Shown here one piece after another: positions 7,904 to 15,734 of a DNA stretch of 36,574 nt; within the stretch, counting starts at the first letter, position 1, and each line of letters starts with the position of its first letter. This DNA is from Acidovorax sp. MR-S7 (GTDB lineage: Bacteria; Pseudomonadota; Gammaproteobacteria; Burkholderiales; Burkholderiaceae_C), in contig NZ_DF238922.1 of the NCBI RefSeq assembly GCF_000400995.2, positions 1 through 36,574 on the forward strand, read 5' to 3'. The translations under genes and the position numbers were made by a program. Below the pieces are notes generated by a model. It made no database searches, was not told the DNA's origin, and was given only the letters and a program-made list of their open reading frames with translations.

Positions 7904-9397
7904 TCACACGTGCATTTGGTGGGGCAACGTGGTGTGAGCGTGCATCTCAACCCAGGGCGGGGGCTGTGGGTCTTCGCCCGCCCGTCCTTCAGGCAGGGTG
8001 ATGTCTTGTGATGTGCTTGACCAGCGCGCACGCGCTCCGTCAATACCCAAGTGTGCAAGGCCTCGTGGCTTGGGCACGGGCATGGGCGGCAAGTCACCGG
8101 CTGCCGTTTCTGCAAACAGGTTGCTGCTGCCCACTTGCTGCAGATTTGCACTGTCCATGCGCAGCACCTTGCCGGTAGCAAGCCGACTGGCCAGCAGTCG
8201 CTCCATTGCCGAGCCGTCCTGGCGCGTGAGGTTGGGCACGTATCGGCTGTAAACCCTGAACAACATTTCTGTTGAGGTGTGGCCGAGCTGGCGTGCGATC
8301 CATTCAGGAGCCTCACCGGAAGCCAGCCACAAGGTGGCCGCGGTGTGGCGCATCTGGTAAGGCCTGCGTTCAGTCATGCCCAAATGGCGCAGCAATGGAT
8401 ACCAGATGCGGTCCGTGAAGTTCTTGTTATCCAACGGCGCGCCCATCAGGTTGCAGAACACGTAGTCGGACAGTTTTCCCGTCACCTCGTACTGCTTGGC
8501 GAGGGCCTCGACGACCGGCTGGCTCATCTGGATGTCTCGTTGGCTGCCGTCGGTCTTGGTGTATTCATCCTCTCCAAGGACGACGGTTTCCCGGACCCGA
8601 ATCAAGCGGTGCTCGAAATCGACGTAGCGCCATTTGAGGCCATGGACTTCTCCAGTGCGCATGCCGGTGAAAAAGCGCACGGTGAAATAGTTGCGATAGT
8701 CCGCACGGACGGTTGCCAGGATGCTCTGTACATCCTGCAGGCTGAACGGATCCACATCGACCTTGCGCACCCGCAGTCGTTTGATGTTGGTCGTGGGCGT
8801 CGTAAACTCGAATCGGTCGGCGGCTTCGTCAATGATCTGGCAAAGCGTGCCAATGATCTCGTTGATCCGTTTGGGTGAGAGTCCTTCCTTGTCTCCGCGA
8901 CCTTTTACTTTGGCGAGTGTGGCGCGATAGGCAAGGATGTCGGATTTGGTGATGCTGCTGACCACCTTTTGCCCGAAGTGCGGGATCAGGCGAGCATCCA
9001 GGGTGGAGCGCAGGGATCGGATATGGCTGCGTCGCCATTCGATCTCGTGCTCTTTGAACCATTGAGCCGAGAATTCGCAGAACAAGGGACCGTTCGCCAT
9101 CGGCTCTACGGTCGGCTTTTCCGCCGACTCTGCAATCGCCTCTGTCACCGCAGCCACCCCCGCCTTCTCAAGGTTTGCCCGCGCAAAGCGCTTGAGCGCT
9201 TTGCTGTTGGGAAAGTAGTTGGCGTAGGCGAAGGTGCCTGCGGCGATTTCTGCATCAATCCTGGCCAGGACCTTTTCTAGCTTCTTGCGGTTTGCTGGCG
9301 TATCGCTGAGGAGCGTTTGTTCGCGGCACCGATCCCCTTGAAATCGAAAGTCAAAAAACAGCAGCCCGTTATCAGCGCGGCTTCGAATACTAGGCAT
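7904..9397 (-). CDS. int: Tyrosine site-specific integrase with Min27-type arm domain (497 aa)
   Basis: This enzyme would insert or excise an integrative element at its attachment site. The N-terminal segment (MPSIRSRADNG, RFQGDRCREQT, then YANYFPNS) fits the DUF3596/Min27-like arm-binding domain. The catalytic domain shows GMRTGEV (first Arg), a Tyr-variant HxxR box (YQMRHTAAT), LGH and the nucleophile Tyr in RVYSRY. The Tyr-for-His variant is common in this subfamily. The start at 9397 was chosen because the protein begins naturally there and overlaps the excisionase stop by 8 bases. An upstream ATG would add 11 unlike residues. The last 60 residues are Pro- and His-rich and may be a poorly conserved tail. 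Confidence 0.9.
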   Translation of the reverse strand: MPSIRSRADNGLLFFDFRFQGDRCREQTLLSDTPANRKKLEKVLARIDAEIAAGTFAYANYFPNSKALKRFARANLEKAGVAAVTEAIAESAEKPTVEPMANGPLFCEFSAQWFKEHEIEWRRSHIRSLRSTLDARLIPHFGQKVVSSITKSDILAYRATLAKVKGRGDKEGLSPKRINEIIGTLCQIIDEAADRFEFTTPTTNIKRLRVRKVDVDPFSLQDVQSILATVRADYRNYFTVRFFTGMRTGEVHGLKWRYVDFEHRLIRVRETVVLGEDEYTKTDGSQRDIQMSQPVVEALAKQYEVTGKLSDYVFCNLMGAPLDNKNFTDRIWYPLLRHLGMTERRPYQMRHTAATLWLASGEAPEWIARQLGHTSTEMLFRVYSRYVPNLTRQDGSAMERLLASRLATGKVLRMDSANLQQVGSSNLFAETAAGDLPPMPVPKPRGLAHLGIDGARARWSSTSQDITLPEGRAGEDPQPPPWVEMHAHTTLPHQMHV

Positions 9398-9644
9398 GCA
9401 GCACCCCTCCATTAGCCATCGGGATAGCACTCATACCTGTTGGCTGATGACGTGAGCTAGACATCATGTCGCGCTGGACGCGCTCCCAGATGTACAAAAT
9501 CTTCCGCCCCCCAAAGGGTCGGAAGTAGTGGATACCCTCTATCAGTACGCTGTCCTTGAGCCGCTCTCGGATTGTGCGTACGTCGTACTTGATCCGCGTC
9601 GACAGTTCTTCGGTGGTCAAGTAGGTAGGCTCTTCAGTAGTCAT
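9390..9644 (-). CDS. xis: Excisionase / winged-helix DNA-binding protein (84 aa)
   Basis: A small basic protein encoded directly upstream of and overlapping the integrase gene. The segment LTTEELSTRIKYDVRTIRER is a MerR/excisionase-type helix-turn-helix, and GIHYFRPFGGRKILY fits the wing. It probably sets the direction of recombination and may regulate int. The 8-base overlap implies translational coupling. It is transcribed divergently from the repressor at 9798, with shared operator DNA between. Confidence 0.8.
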   Translation of the reverse strand: MTTEEPTYLTTEELSTRIKYDVRTIRERLKDSVLIEGIHYFRPFGGRKILYIWERVQRDMMSSSRHQPTGMSAIPMANGGVLHA

Positions 9645-9797
9645 CTCTTTTCTCCTGGTCGTTCAGGTTGCTACACTAGGAGACCAGAAAACCTCTTAAA
9701 GGGTCTTTTTGATCTCCTGGAGAGCATTGTGCACCAGAAATTACCCTCTCACAAGCCTTTTTGATCTTCTAAAGATCAAAAACGTCTTTTAAAGACC
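9645..9797. promoter_or_regulatory. Divergent operator region between excisionase and repressor, with palindromes and a direct repeat
   Basis: Three structured elements are visible. A perfect 11-bp inverted repeat, TTTTTGATCTT (9758-9768) and AAGATCAAAAA (9772-9782), has a 3-base spacer. A second palindrome, GTCTTTTAAAGAC (9784-9796), ends one base before the repressor ATG. The half site TTTTTGATCT recurs at 9706-9715, and AGACC (9681-9685) faces GGTCT (9702-9706). This layout fits operators bound by the small Cro/C1-type protein, with the second palindrome covering its own ribosome site. Confidence 0.6.
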
Positions 9798-10004
9798 ATG
9801 ATTCGTTGCCACTTAGGCCGCTTGTTGGGCGAAAGAAAGCTGAAAATCAGCGACGTCGCCCGGGATACCGGCATCAATCGCGGAACGCTGACGCGGCTAT
9901 ATCAAGAGACTGTCGAACGGATCGAAGTAGACGCCATCGACCGTTTATGCCGCTATCTAGGGGTCACGGTAGCCGACCTCCTTGAGTATCAGCCTGAAGA
10001 GTAG
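9798..10004 (+). CDS. Small Cro/C1-type repressor (68 aa)
   Basis: The protein is one helix-turn-helix domain of the XRE type, with the recognition region ISDVARDTGINRGTLTRLYQ and the C-terminal LCRYLGVTVADLL typical of the HTH_26 group. It lies head to head with xis-int and very probably controls that operon and itself through the palindromes at 9758-9796. No normal Shine-Dalgarno is visible because the palindrome ends at the start codon, so translation may be inefficient or leaderless. Confidence 0.8.
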   Translation: MIRCHLGRLLGERKLKISDVARDTGINRGTLTRLYQETVERIEVDAIDRLCRYLGVTVADLLEYQPEE

Positions 10005-10191
10005 CCGCTACCAGCTCTTTGCCTCATTGCTCGATGGCGCCTGAATCCGTCATTTCCATTTGAAACGGCGGCTGTGCAGCGGGAGCAGCCTTTCGATGCC
10101 CTGATTGCGAGTGTCTGCAATCAGCCGGGAGCCGCTGCAACCGACCGTTTTCCGGCGGCATCGGGCTGCTTTTTGCACCAAAGACCCCTGG

Positions 10192-11154
10192 TCATGGCCC
10201 CCGCCGCAACTCCCTGACACCGCGACCCAATTTTCGACGCAATAGAGCCCGCAGGGTGACCCCATCCGTGTACCCAACCTGGGCGGCAATCTGGTCGACA
10301 CTCGCGTTCCCGGTGCGCAAGAGATGGACTGCCTGTTCGACGCGCAGGTCCTGGAAGTACGAGAGTGGCGTCTTTCCCAACACGCTTTGTAGCCGCCTCG
10401 CCAAAGTACGTTCGCTTGTGCCCGCGGCGCTGGCCGCCTCGGCCAGCGAGAAACCATGCGCTAGCCGACGTCTGGACCAGGACTCGAAGCGCTCGACTAT
10501 GGGGTCGGCATGCGCAAGGTGGTCGGGAATCACGAACTCGGCTTGCGAACTGCGTGCCTCAACCAGTAGGTAACGCGCCACCAGGGTCGCCAGCGCTGGA
10601 CTTTGCCCTCGGACGATGCGCAAGGCCAAGTCAACGTGGGCCAAAGCGGCACCCGCTGTGGTGAAGCGTGTCGTGCTCACGACCATGCGGGACTCGTCCA
10701 GCGTGACGTTCGGATAGCGCTGCCGAAACATTGGCCCAAGCCACCATGATGTGGTCGCGTGGTGCCCGTCAAGCAACCCACTCTCCGCGAGCAAAAAACC
10801 ACCTGAGCAGGCGGTACCAAGGTGCGCGCCGGCGGTGGACCATTCTTGCAGAGCCGCGACCGCGTCAGGCATGTCGGGTCGTGCGAGTCGCGCGGCGAGT
10901 GTGTCAGGCATCTTTTCGCCAAACGCGGGCACGAGCACGACGTCAGGTTCAGGCACACCGCGCGCGGGGATCACGGGGACCGTCAATCCTTGCGCAGTCC
11001 GGATGCGACGCCGCACGGCCACCAGCGTTATCTCAATTGGCGCGGGAGCCTGTGGCAGCGAACCCGCCATGGCATTGGCCAAGCCCAGGGTGTCAGTGAG
11101 CGCCGCAAGCCCCAGATCAAACACGCCATCAGAAACAAGCAAATGTACCTTCAT
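10192..11154 (-). CDS. GlxA/FtrA-like AraC-family regulator with DJ-1/PfpI domain (320 aa)
   Basis: Residues 1-180 form a DJ-1/PfpI-like sensor domain, including the nucleophile-elbow-type TACSGGFLLAESGLLDG. Residues about 215-315 form an AraC-type double helix-turn-helix (FSLAEAASAAGTSERTLARR, then VDQIAAQVGYTDGVTLRALL). Such proteins activate adjacent catabolic or detoxification genes. It is divergent from the small monooxygenase at 11272, its likely target. Whether the Cys is a sensor here is unknown. The 187 bases between this gene and the repressor at 10004 hold no visible gene. Confidence 0.9.
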   Translation of the reverse strand: MKVHLLVSDGVFDLGLAALTDTLGLANAMAGSLPQAPAPIEITLVAVRRRIRTAQGLTVPVIPARGVPEPDVVLVPAFGEKMPDTLAARLARPDMPDAVAALQEWSTAGAHLGTACSGGFLLAESGLLDGHHATTSWWLGPMFRQRYPNVTLDESRMVVSTTRFTTAGAALAHVDLALRIVRGQSPALATLVARYLLVEARSSQAEFVIPDHLAHADPIVERFESWSRRRLAHGFSLAEAASAAGTSERTLARRLQSVLGKTPLSYFQDLRVEQAVHLLRTGNASVDQIAAQVGYTDGVTLRALLRRKLGRGVRELRRGP

Positions 11155-11271
11155 GGCAGAAATGATATCAATATTGTCATTCCTGCCGATAGAGATGCCT
11201 TCAAGCCACGCCTAGACTACACACCAGCCCATCCCTTTAACCAAGCTCCCGTTAACCCAAAGGATCACACC
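11155..11271. promoter_or_regulatory. Shared intergenic promoter region of the GlxA-type regulator and monooxygenase
   Basis: The 117-bp gap between divergent starts holds an AT-rich imperfect palindrome at about 11159-11180 (ATGATATCAATATTGTCAT). It is the only AT-rich part and is a reasonable operator or promoter site. AAGGAT about 8 bases before the ATG at 11272 is the ribosome site. Confidence 0.4.
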
Positions 11272-11574
11272 ATGACCAAGCTCGCCCTGTTTGTTCGTCT
11301 CGAGGCCAAACCCGGACAGGAAGCTGCGCTGGCCGATTTCCTGGCCAGTGCACTTCCACTCGCTAATGCCGAGTCCGGCACCACCGCTTGGTTTGCACTG
11401 AAGTTTGGCCCTTCCACGTTCGGTGTGTTCGATGCCTTCGCCGATGAGGCAGGTCGCCAGGCACACCTTGATGGTCAGATCGCCGCGGCTTTGATGGCCA
11501 ATGCAGCGACCTTGCTCAGCTCGCCGCCCAATATCGAGAAGGTCGAACTGCTTGCCGTCAAGCTGCCTGCGTGA
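11272..11574 (+). CDS. Antibiotic-biosynthesis-monooxygenase-fold protein (100 aa)
   Basis: The protein has the ferredoxin-like ABM fold pattern. It opens with a strand containing Arg (LALFVRLEAKPGQEAALADFL), has a middle strand pair (TTAWFALKFGPSTFGVFDAF), then a helix and a final strand (IEKVELLAVKLPA). Family members include quinol monooxygenases and heme-degrading enzymes, but many are uncharacterised, so no substrate is claimed. It is transcribed divergently from the GlxA-type regulator and is probably under its control. ATG at 11272 has a good ribosome site. Confidence 0.8.
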   Translation: MTKLALFVRLEAKPGQEAALADFLASALPLANAESGTTAWFALKFGPSTFGVFDAFADEAGRQAHLDGQIAAALMANAATLLSSPPNIEKVELLAVKLPA

Positions 11575-11929
11575 TGACAACCAGCTTTGACCGCATCAGG
11601 TCGCGCCGGATGATTCAGTTGAGCGTTGAGAGGCGCGCGGGGGGCTTCACTCGGTGATTGACCGCAAGTGGCCAAGATCTGCCCTCCGCTCAGCGGAGCA
11701 GCGGTCGTCAGACATTTGCGGAACCCACGGCAGCTGACAGGCAACCGGTCCAGAGCTCAGTCCGGTCATCAGTAGCCGCAACCTGCGTGTGGCAGGCAGC
11801 GGTACTAAAGCCGACACTCAACCTCAGCGCTCGAGCGACCGCACCCAGCCTGAAGCAGAAGACGCGCGATTCAGGTGGGCCGCCTTATCCCGCTGAAACC
11901 GGTCGACATTGATTTCGTTAACCTGCAGA
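11575..11929. other. Gene-free stretch of 355 bases
   Basis: No open frame here looks like protein on either strand. The stretch is moderately GC-rich and holds scattered motifs (for example GCGGTACTAAAGCCGACA near 11800) that resemble words in other spacers of the window (30220 and 26330). It may be decayed repeat DNA. Confidence 0.4.
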
Positions 11930-12730
11930 TCACAACCCCAAGCCCGGCAAGAATCCCACTCCCGTCCGCTTCACCAGTTCCTGGTAGCTGATCGGCCTGC
12001 TGACTCGCTCCCCCTCCCGGTTCTCCTGCCAATGCGCCCAGGCCCGGTTGTCATGCTGGTCGTACACCAGCTTGAACAGGTAGGCTGGAACCCTGACCCC
12101 GTTGCTACCGATGCGGGGACTTTCCGGGGTGAACACCGGCCCGGTGATGACGTACACATCGCCCTTGGCGCGCCGGATATACCGGCGCGTGTCCTGCTCG
12201 ATCTTGGCCCAGGCACCACCGTTGTGCTGGATGTCCTGCGGCACCATGTTGGCCAAGCTGAAGCTCTGGGCCATGGCTGTCGGCGTCGGCATGTCTCCTG
12301 CCGGGGCCATGTGGCCACGTGAGTAGCCCGAGCGCTTGTAGTCCTCCAGTTCTGCCCGCTCGCCACGGGGAAGGCGCGCGTCGGCAAAGAACTTGGTTGC
12401 TCTCTTCTCATCGGCATCCTCAATGGTTTGGCGGTTCAGGCGCTGCGCCACATAGACCGGCGTCCTGGTCTCACCGCTGTGCAAGATTGCAAAGGCTTCG
12501 TAGCACAGCTCGCGCAGCTTGGGACGTGCCGGTATGGCGGGTGGTTTGCCATCCACGAAGAACTGCGGACATTGGGCAAATCGGGTCGGATGTCCTGAAG
12601 CACTGTCCAGGGCTTCAAAGACGGAGAGACGGGCATGGGCTGCACTGGCAACGGTCAGTGCCAGGATTGCGGTCAGGCGCAACATGCGCGACCACAGCGC
12701 GGTCTGTTTCATTTCTAACGGTTGGTTCAT
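11930..12730 (-). CDS. Exported DNA/RNA non-specific endonuclease (266 aa)
   Basis: A nuclease of the NUC/EndA beta-beta-alpha-metal family, which cleaves DNA and RNA with Mg2+. The signature SRGHMAPAGDM carries the general-base His140 (family DRGH), with metal-ligand Asn170 and Glu178 following. A signal peptide is visible (MLRLTAILALTVASAAHA), so it acts outside the cytoplasm. The start may be 12730 or the inner ATG at 12712. Neither has a strong ribosome site. The gene follows the broken SRAP gene on the same strand after 55 bases and was probably co-transcribed with it before the disruption. Confidence 0.9.
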   Translation of the reverse strand: MNQPLEMKQTALWSRMLRLTAILALTVASAAHARLSVFEALDSASGHPTRFAQCPQFFVDGKPPAIPARPKLRELCYEAFAILHSGETRTPVYVAQRLNRQTIEDADEKRATKFFADARLPRGERAELEDYKRSGYSRGHMAPAGDMPTPTAMAQSFSLANMVPQDIQHNGGAWAKIEQDTRRYIRRAKGDVYVITGPVFTPESPRIGSNGVRVPAYLFKLVYDQHDNRAWAHWQENREGERVSRPISYQELVKRTGVGFLPGLGL

Positions 12731-12784
12731 TGCTGAGTTGAAGGGAAGATCGAGATACCCGAGGCTTCGAAAGGATCGCCTGAC

Positions 12785-12970
12785 CTAGCCAGCCCGCAGG
12801 CCCTCGGCGGGAAAGGGCTGCAGGAACTCCATGCTGCGGGTCGCGGGGGCTTGCAGCCAGCCTTCGAACTGTTCCGGTTTCAGAATCACCACCATGCGCT
12901 TCTCATCCGTGGGTTTGTGGAACAGGTTCATCAAGGGATGCTGATCCGCATTGATGGTCAGCATGGTTTC
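12785..12970 (-). pseudogene. C-terminal fragment of a split SRAP (YedK/HMCES-like) gene
   Basis: The frame ends at TAG (12785-12787). It begins with the conserved SRAP block MLTINADQHPLM, continues with FHKPTDEKRMVVIL and ends FLQPFPAEGLRAG. That block holds the active-site His. Upstream of 12970 the frame meets a stop and the similarity ends. The missing N-terminal part is found at 34162-34551 on the same strand, 21 kb away. SRAP proteins form a thiazolidine cross-link with abasic sites in single-stranded DNA. This piece alone lacks Cys2 and cannot function. Confidence 0.85.
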
Positions 12971-12971
12971 T

Positions 12972-12989
12972 CAACAGCAGTAACTGTTA
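12972..12989. repeat. Small palindromes at the left SRAP breakpoint
   Basis: GTAAC-T-GTTAC (12979-12989) is a perfect palindrome and AACAG...CTGTT is nested beside it. A related block (CGGCAACAGTTACGTG) occurs at about 13677-13692 in inverted orientation, so the HAD gene is bracketed by a loose inverted pair. These may be recombination-end sequences. Evidence is limited to the pattern. Confidence 0.3.
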
Positions 12990-13604
12990 CCGGCACTTAT
13001 CACCAGCGCGCTGCGACCACCAATTCGCAAACGCAAGAAGGTCGGCGTGATGCGAATCCGTGTGTACCAACAGGTCGCCCGCGTTGGGCGACCCGGTAAT
13101 CCCACGCAAAATCAATGCGCGATGGATCGCGGCATCGACGCCCACGAAGTACGGCAAGTAGTCGTCGACGAAGGCGATCGGCTTTAGGGAGTTGAGCGTG
13201 TCGGCCTTAGGGCTCGCGGCCGTTGCCACGTTGTCGGTGGCGTGGACCAGGTGAATCGGGAATCCGTGCAGTCTCAGGTTGTGCTCGCGAGCTGCCCTGA
13301 ATTCCGCAGGCAAGGCCGTGACGCATACCAGTTCGTAGCCCGCCGCGGCGAGCTTGTGGCACGCCTCAATCGCTCCTGGAACCGGCGGGATCGATGACCA
13401 GAACTCGTTGTCGAAGGCCCGCCGAAGCAGATCAAGCCTATCCCCTTCAACTCGCTCCACTTCCCATCTGTCGATGGGCCAGTAGGCGAGCGGATCGCGC
13501 TCGCCAGGGTACGTGCCGAACGCCTTCTGCCAAGCGCTGGCATAGGCCAAGCCGTAGTCCAGGAGGACTCCGTCAGCGTCAAGCGCGATGATTCCTTTGG
13601 TCAT
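12987..13604 (-). CDS. HAD-superfamily hydrolase (205 aa)
   Basis: A predicted phosphatase-type enzyme. Motif I is LDADGVLLD (Asp9 nucleophile, Asp11), a Thr-containing strand VCVTALP serves as motif II, and the acidic pair in FVDDYLPYF fits motif IV. The start at 13604 was chosen because MTKGIIALDADG is a natural HAD N-terminus. Longer upstream frames add a Pro-rich segment unlike the family. The substrate is unknown. It is the last gene on the minus strand of the metal module, and its stop lies only about 17 bases from the SRAP breakpoint at 12970. Confidence 0.8.
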   Translation of the reverse strand: MTKGIIALDADGVLLDYGLAYASAWQKAFGTYPGERDPLAYWPIDRWEVERVEGDRLDLLRRAFDNEFWSSIPPVPGAIEACHKLAAAGYELVCVTALPAEFRAAREHNLRLHGFPIHLVHATDNVATAASPKADTLNSLKPIAFVDDYLPYFVGVDAAIHRALILRGITGSPNAGDLLVHTDSHHADLLAFANWWSQRAGDKCR

Positions 13605-13686
13605 CAGGAAGTTTCGCACAGCAGAGCACGCCTGCACGCGCGGGTTGGGGGGCTCCCTTGTTGTCGGGACTGCTAAGCGGCAACAG

Positions 13687-14187
13687 TTACGTGTGCCTTC
13701 GAGAGGATGTGTTTGCCTCGCGGTGCCCCAGAACTGACGATGCAATGAGACCAACGGCGCCACCAACGATGGCCATGTCGGCGATGTTGAATGCCGGCCA
13801 GTGCCAGCCGTGCAGGTGGAAGTCCAGATAGTCAATCACGGACCCGCGCACAGCCCGGTCGAAGGCATTGCCCAGGGCGCCGCCCAGGATGAGGCTATAA
13901 GCCAAGCCCTCGAGGCTGCGCACCGGCTTGGCGAGCAGCCAAGCGAGCCAGGCCGACGCGCCCAGGGCGATGGCCAGGAAGAACCAGCGTTGCCATCCGC
14001 CGGTGCCGGCCAGGAAGCTGAAGGCCGCGCCGGGGTTCAGTACGTGGACCAGGCTGAAGAACGGTGCGACCTCGCGCGACCAGCCGAGCAGGGTGGTCAG
14101 ATGAATCCAGGTCTTGGCAGTCTGGTCTGCGGCAAAGACTACAAGCGCAAGGCAATACCAGCGAGCTGGTCGGTTGACATACTTCAT
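13687..14187 (-). CDS. lspA: Lipoprotein signal peptidase (signal peptidase II, 166 aa)
   Basis: An inner-membrane aspartyl protease that cleaves prolipoprotein signal peptides. Four hydrophobic segments are visible. The conserved blocks are DQTAKTW (Asp21), NPGAAFSFL, GNAFDRAVRGSVIDYLDF (catalytic Asp119) and FNIADMAI (catalytic Asp137). Length is normal. It lies in a cadR/cation-exporter cluster, as lspA-like genes do in lead resistance loci (compare pbrC), so it is likely an accessory metal-resistance copy and not the housekeeping gene. Confidence 0.95.
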   Translation of the reverse strand: MKYVNRPARWYCLALVVFAADQTAKTWIHLTTLLGWSREVAPFFSLVHVLNPGAAFSFLAGTGGWQRWFFLAIALGASAWLAWLLAKPVRSLEGLAYSLILGGALGNAFDRAVRGSVIDYLDFHLHGWHWPAFNIADMAIVGGAVGLIASSVLGHREANTSSRRHT

Positions 14188-14300
14188 CGTTCTTGTTGGT
14201 TAGACCAGATCGCAGGGCCGTGGTTGGATTCAGCGCGTTGCCGCACCGTGCTCGGCCGTGAGTGCTATTGACGCGGACAGAATTTCAGCGAGTTCCGGTC

Positions 14301-14615
14301 TCACAGCATTGGCGCGAAGGCACTGACCGTGGCCCGGCCAGGGTTGCCAAGCGGCAGCCTGCCCGAGAGGTGGCCAAGCGGCACCAGCAGGATCCTAAAC
14401 AGCTGGCCCGCGGCTTCCCGCACGTCACGCTCACGCGCGGCCAGGGCCAGCATGTACCAATGACTCCGCAGATGAAGCCAGAAGCGCTCTTGGCCAAGCA
14501 CGTGCGCGGCCTCCAGGACCTTCCACCGGTCAGGTCCTCGGGATCTCGCCCGCTCCACGAGGTGAGCAAATGCTGCCCCGCGCTGCCGATCGTCTATGGC
14601 TGTCAGGTTCGTCAT
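14301..14615 (-). CDS. DUF3703-family protein of metal-resistance clusters (104 aa)
   Basis: The pattern FAHLVERA...EAAHVLGQ...HLRSHWYMLALAARERDVREAAGQL, ending LPLGNPGRATVSAFAPM, fits DUF3703, a small family found next to heavy-metal efflux genes. Its biochemical role is unknown. Its start overlaps the stop of the exporter by 4 bases (ATGA), so the two are co-translated. The exporter comes first on the minus strand, followed by this gene and then lspA after a gap of about 110 bases. Confidence 0.75.
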   Translation of the reverse strand: MTNLTAIDDRQRGAAFAHLVERARSRGPDRWKVLEAAHVLGQERFWLHLRSHWYMLALAARERDVREAAGQLFRILLVPLGHLSGRLPLGNPGRATVSAFAPML

Positions 14616-15658
14616 TTGAGACTCAGGATGCGCCGGGCACCGTTCAAGACGATCAGACCCACCACGGTGCCGATGACCAGATCAGGGTAGTTGGATCCGG
14701 TCATGGCCACCAGGAAGCCAGCCAGGATCACGCCCGCATTGGCGATCACGTCGTTGGCCGAGAAGATGTAGCTTGCCTTCATGTGCGCACCGGCATCCCG
14801 CTTCTTGGATATCAAGACCAGGCAGATGACGTTGGCGATCAGGGCCACCAGGCCCATCCCCATCATCAGGCCCGAGACAGGTTCGCTCCCGGCGATGAAG
14901 CGTCGAACGACCTCGCTGAGTGCCATGAGCGCAAGCGCCAGTTGCAACCAGCCCGCCGTGTGAGCCGCACGCGTCTTAAGGGCAGCTGCTCGGCCGACGG
15001 CAAACAGGGACAGCCCATACACCGCAGCGTCGGCGAACATGTCGAGCGAGTCGGCGATGAGCCCGGTCGATTGAGCGATGAAGCCCATCACGATCTCGAT
15101 CACGAACATGGCCGCATTGATCGAGAGCAGTATCCATAGCAGCCTGGCCTCGGCCGCATTGTCAGGGGGGTCGATTTCATCGTCGTCACCCATGACCGCG
15201 TCCGATTCCAGCAGCTTGGCGCCCAGACCCAACGGCTCCAGGCGTTGCAGGACCTGCGCCACCGGAGCGCCATGCACTGCGGTCAGCTTGCGGTTGGCCA
15301 AGTCGAAGGACAGGGATTTCACCCCGGGAACGTCTTGCAGGGCCAACTTGATCATGTTCTCTTCCGATGGGCAATCCATCTTCGGGACATGGAAAGTGCT
15401 CTTGAAGCTGCCGGCGGCGCTATCGTCTACCGCGGCCGAATGCACCAGCTTCGCGCCCAAGCCCAGCGGTTCGAGACGCTGCAACACCTCGGCGACCGGC
15501 GCGCGATGCACGGCCACCAGCTTTCGGCCCGGCAGGTCGAAGGTGAGCGACTGCACGCCTTCGACGCCTTGCAAGGCCATCTTGATCATGTTCTCCTCGG
15601 ACGGGCAATCCATCTTCGGAACGGCAAAGGTACTTTCGAATTTTGTGGTGGCGCTCAT
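14612..15658 (-). CDS. CDF-like cation exporter with two tandem HMA-like domains (348 aa)
   Basis: The N-terminus holds two near-identical domains of about 77 residues (about 1-75 and 80-158). Each contains VPKMDCPSEENMIK and ends QRLEPLGLGAKL. They resemble heavy-metal-associated domains but keep one Cys (MDCPS) instead of CxxC. Residues about 170-345 form a membrane domain with some six hydrophobic segments and cation-diffusion-type acidic motifs (ADSLDMFADA and SANDVIANAG). It should export a divalent soft metal such as Pb, Cd or Zn across the inner membrane. The MerR-type promoter at 15680-15710 faces this gene and cadR is divergent, so metal-induced expression is expected. Confidence 0.85.
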   Translation of the reverse strand: MSATTKFESTFAVPKMDCPSEENMIKMALQGVEGVQSLTFDLPGRKLVAVHRAPVAEVLQRLEPLGLGAKLVHSAAVDDSAAGSFKSTFHVPKMDCPSEENMIKLALQDVPGVKSLSFDLANRKLTAVHGAPVAQVLQRLEPLGLGAKLLESDAVMGDDDEIDPPDNAAEARLLWILLSINAAMFVIEIVMGFIAQSTGLIADSLDMFADAAVYGLSLFAVGRAAALKTRAAHTAGWLQLALALMALSEVVRRFIAGSEPVSGLMMGMGLVALIANVICLVLISKKRDAGAHMKASYIFSANDVIANAGVILAGFLVAMTGSNYPDLVIGTVVGLIVLNGARRILSLK

Positions 15659-15679
15659 GGGTATTCCTCGGACTGCATA

Positions 15680-15710
15680 ATTGGAAACCCTCTAGCAACT
15701 ACAAAGTCAA
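15680..15710 (-). promoter_or_regulatory. MerR/CadR-type promoter with 19-bp spacer and operator dyad
   Basis: On the minus strand TTGACT (15705-15710) is followed 19 bases later by TCCAAT (15680-15685). The spacer contains the imperfect dyad TGTAGTTGCTAGAGGGT, close to the known PbrR/CadR operator. A 19-bp spacer is the hallmark of promoters that MerR-family proteins activate by DNA untwisting. It drives the exporter gene and, in the other direction, lies 25 bases before cadR. Confidence 0.85.
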
Positions 15711-15734
15711 GCCCGCTGCAAGGGCGGCTCATCC

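Noticed and set aside
12987-13835. Longer start for the HAD gene (282 codons)
   Set aside because: The extra N-terminus overlaps lspA and has no resemblance to HAD proteins. MTKGIIALDADG at 13604 is the natural start.
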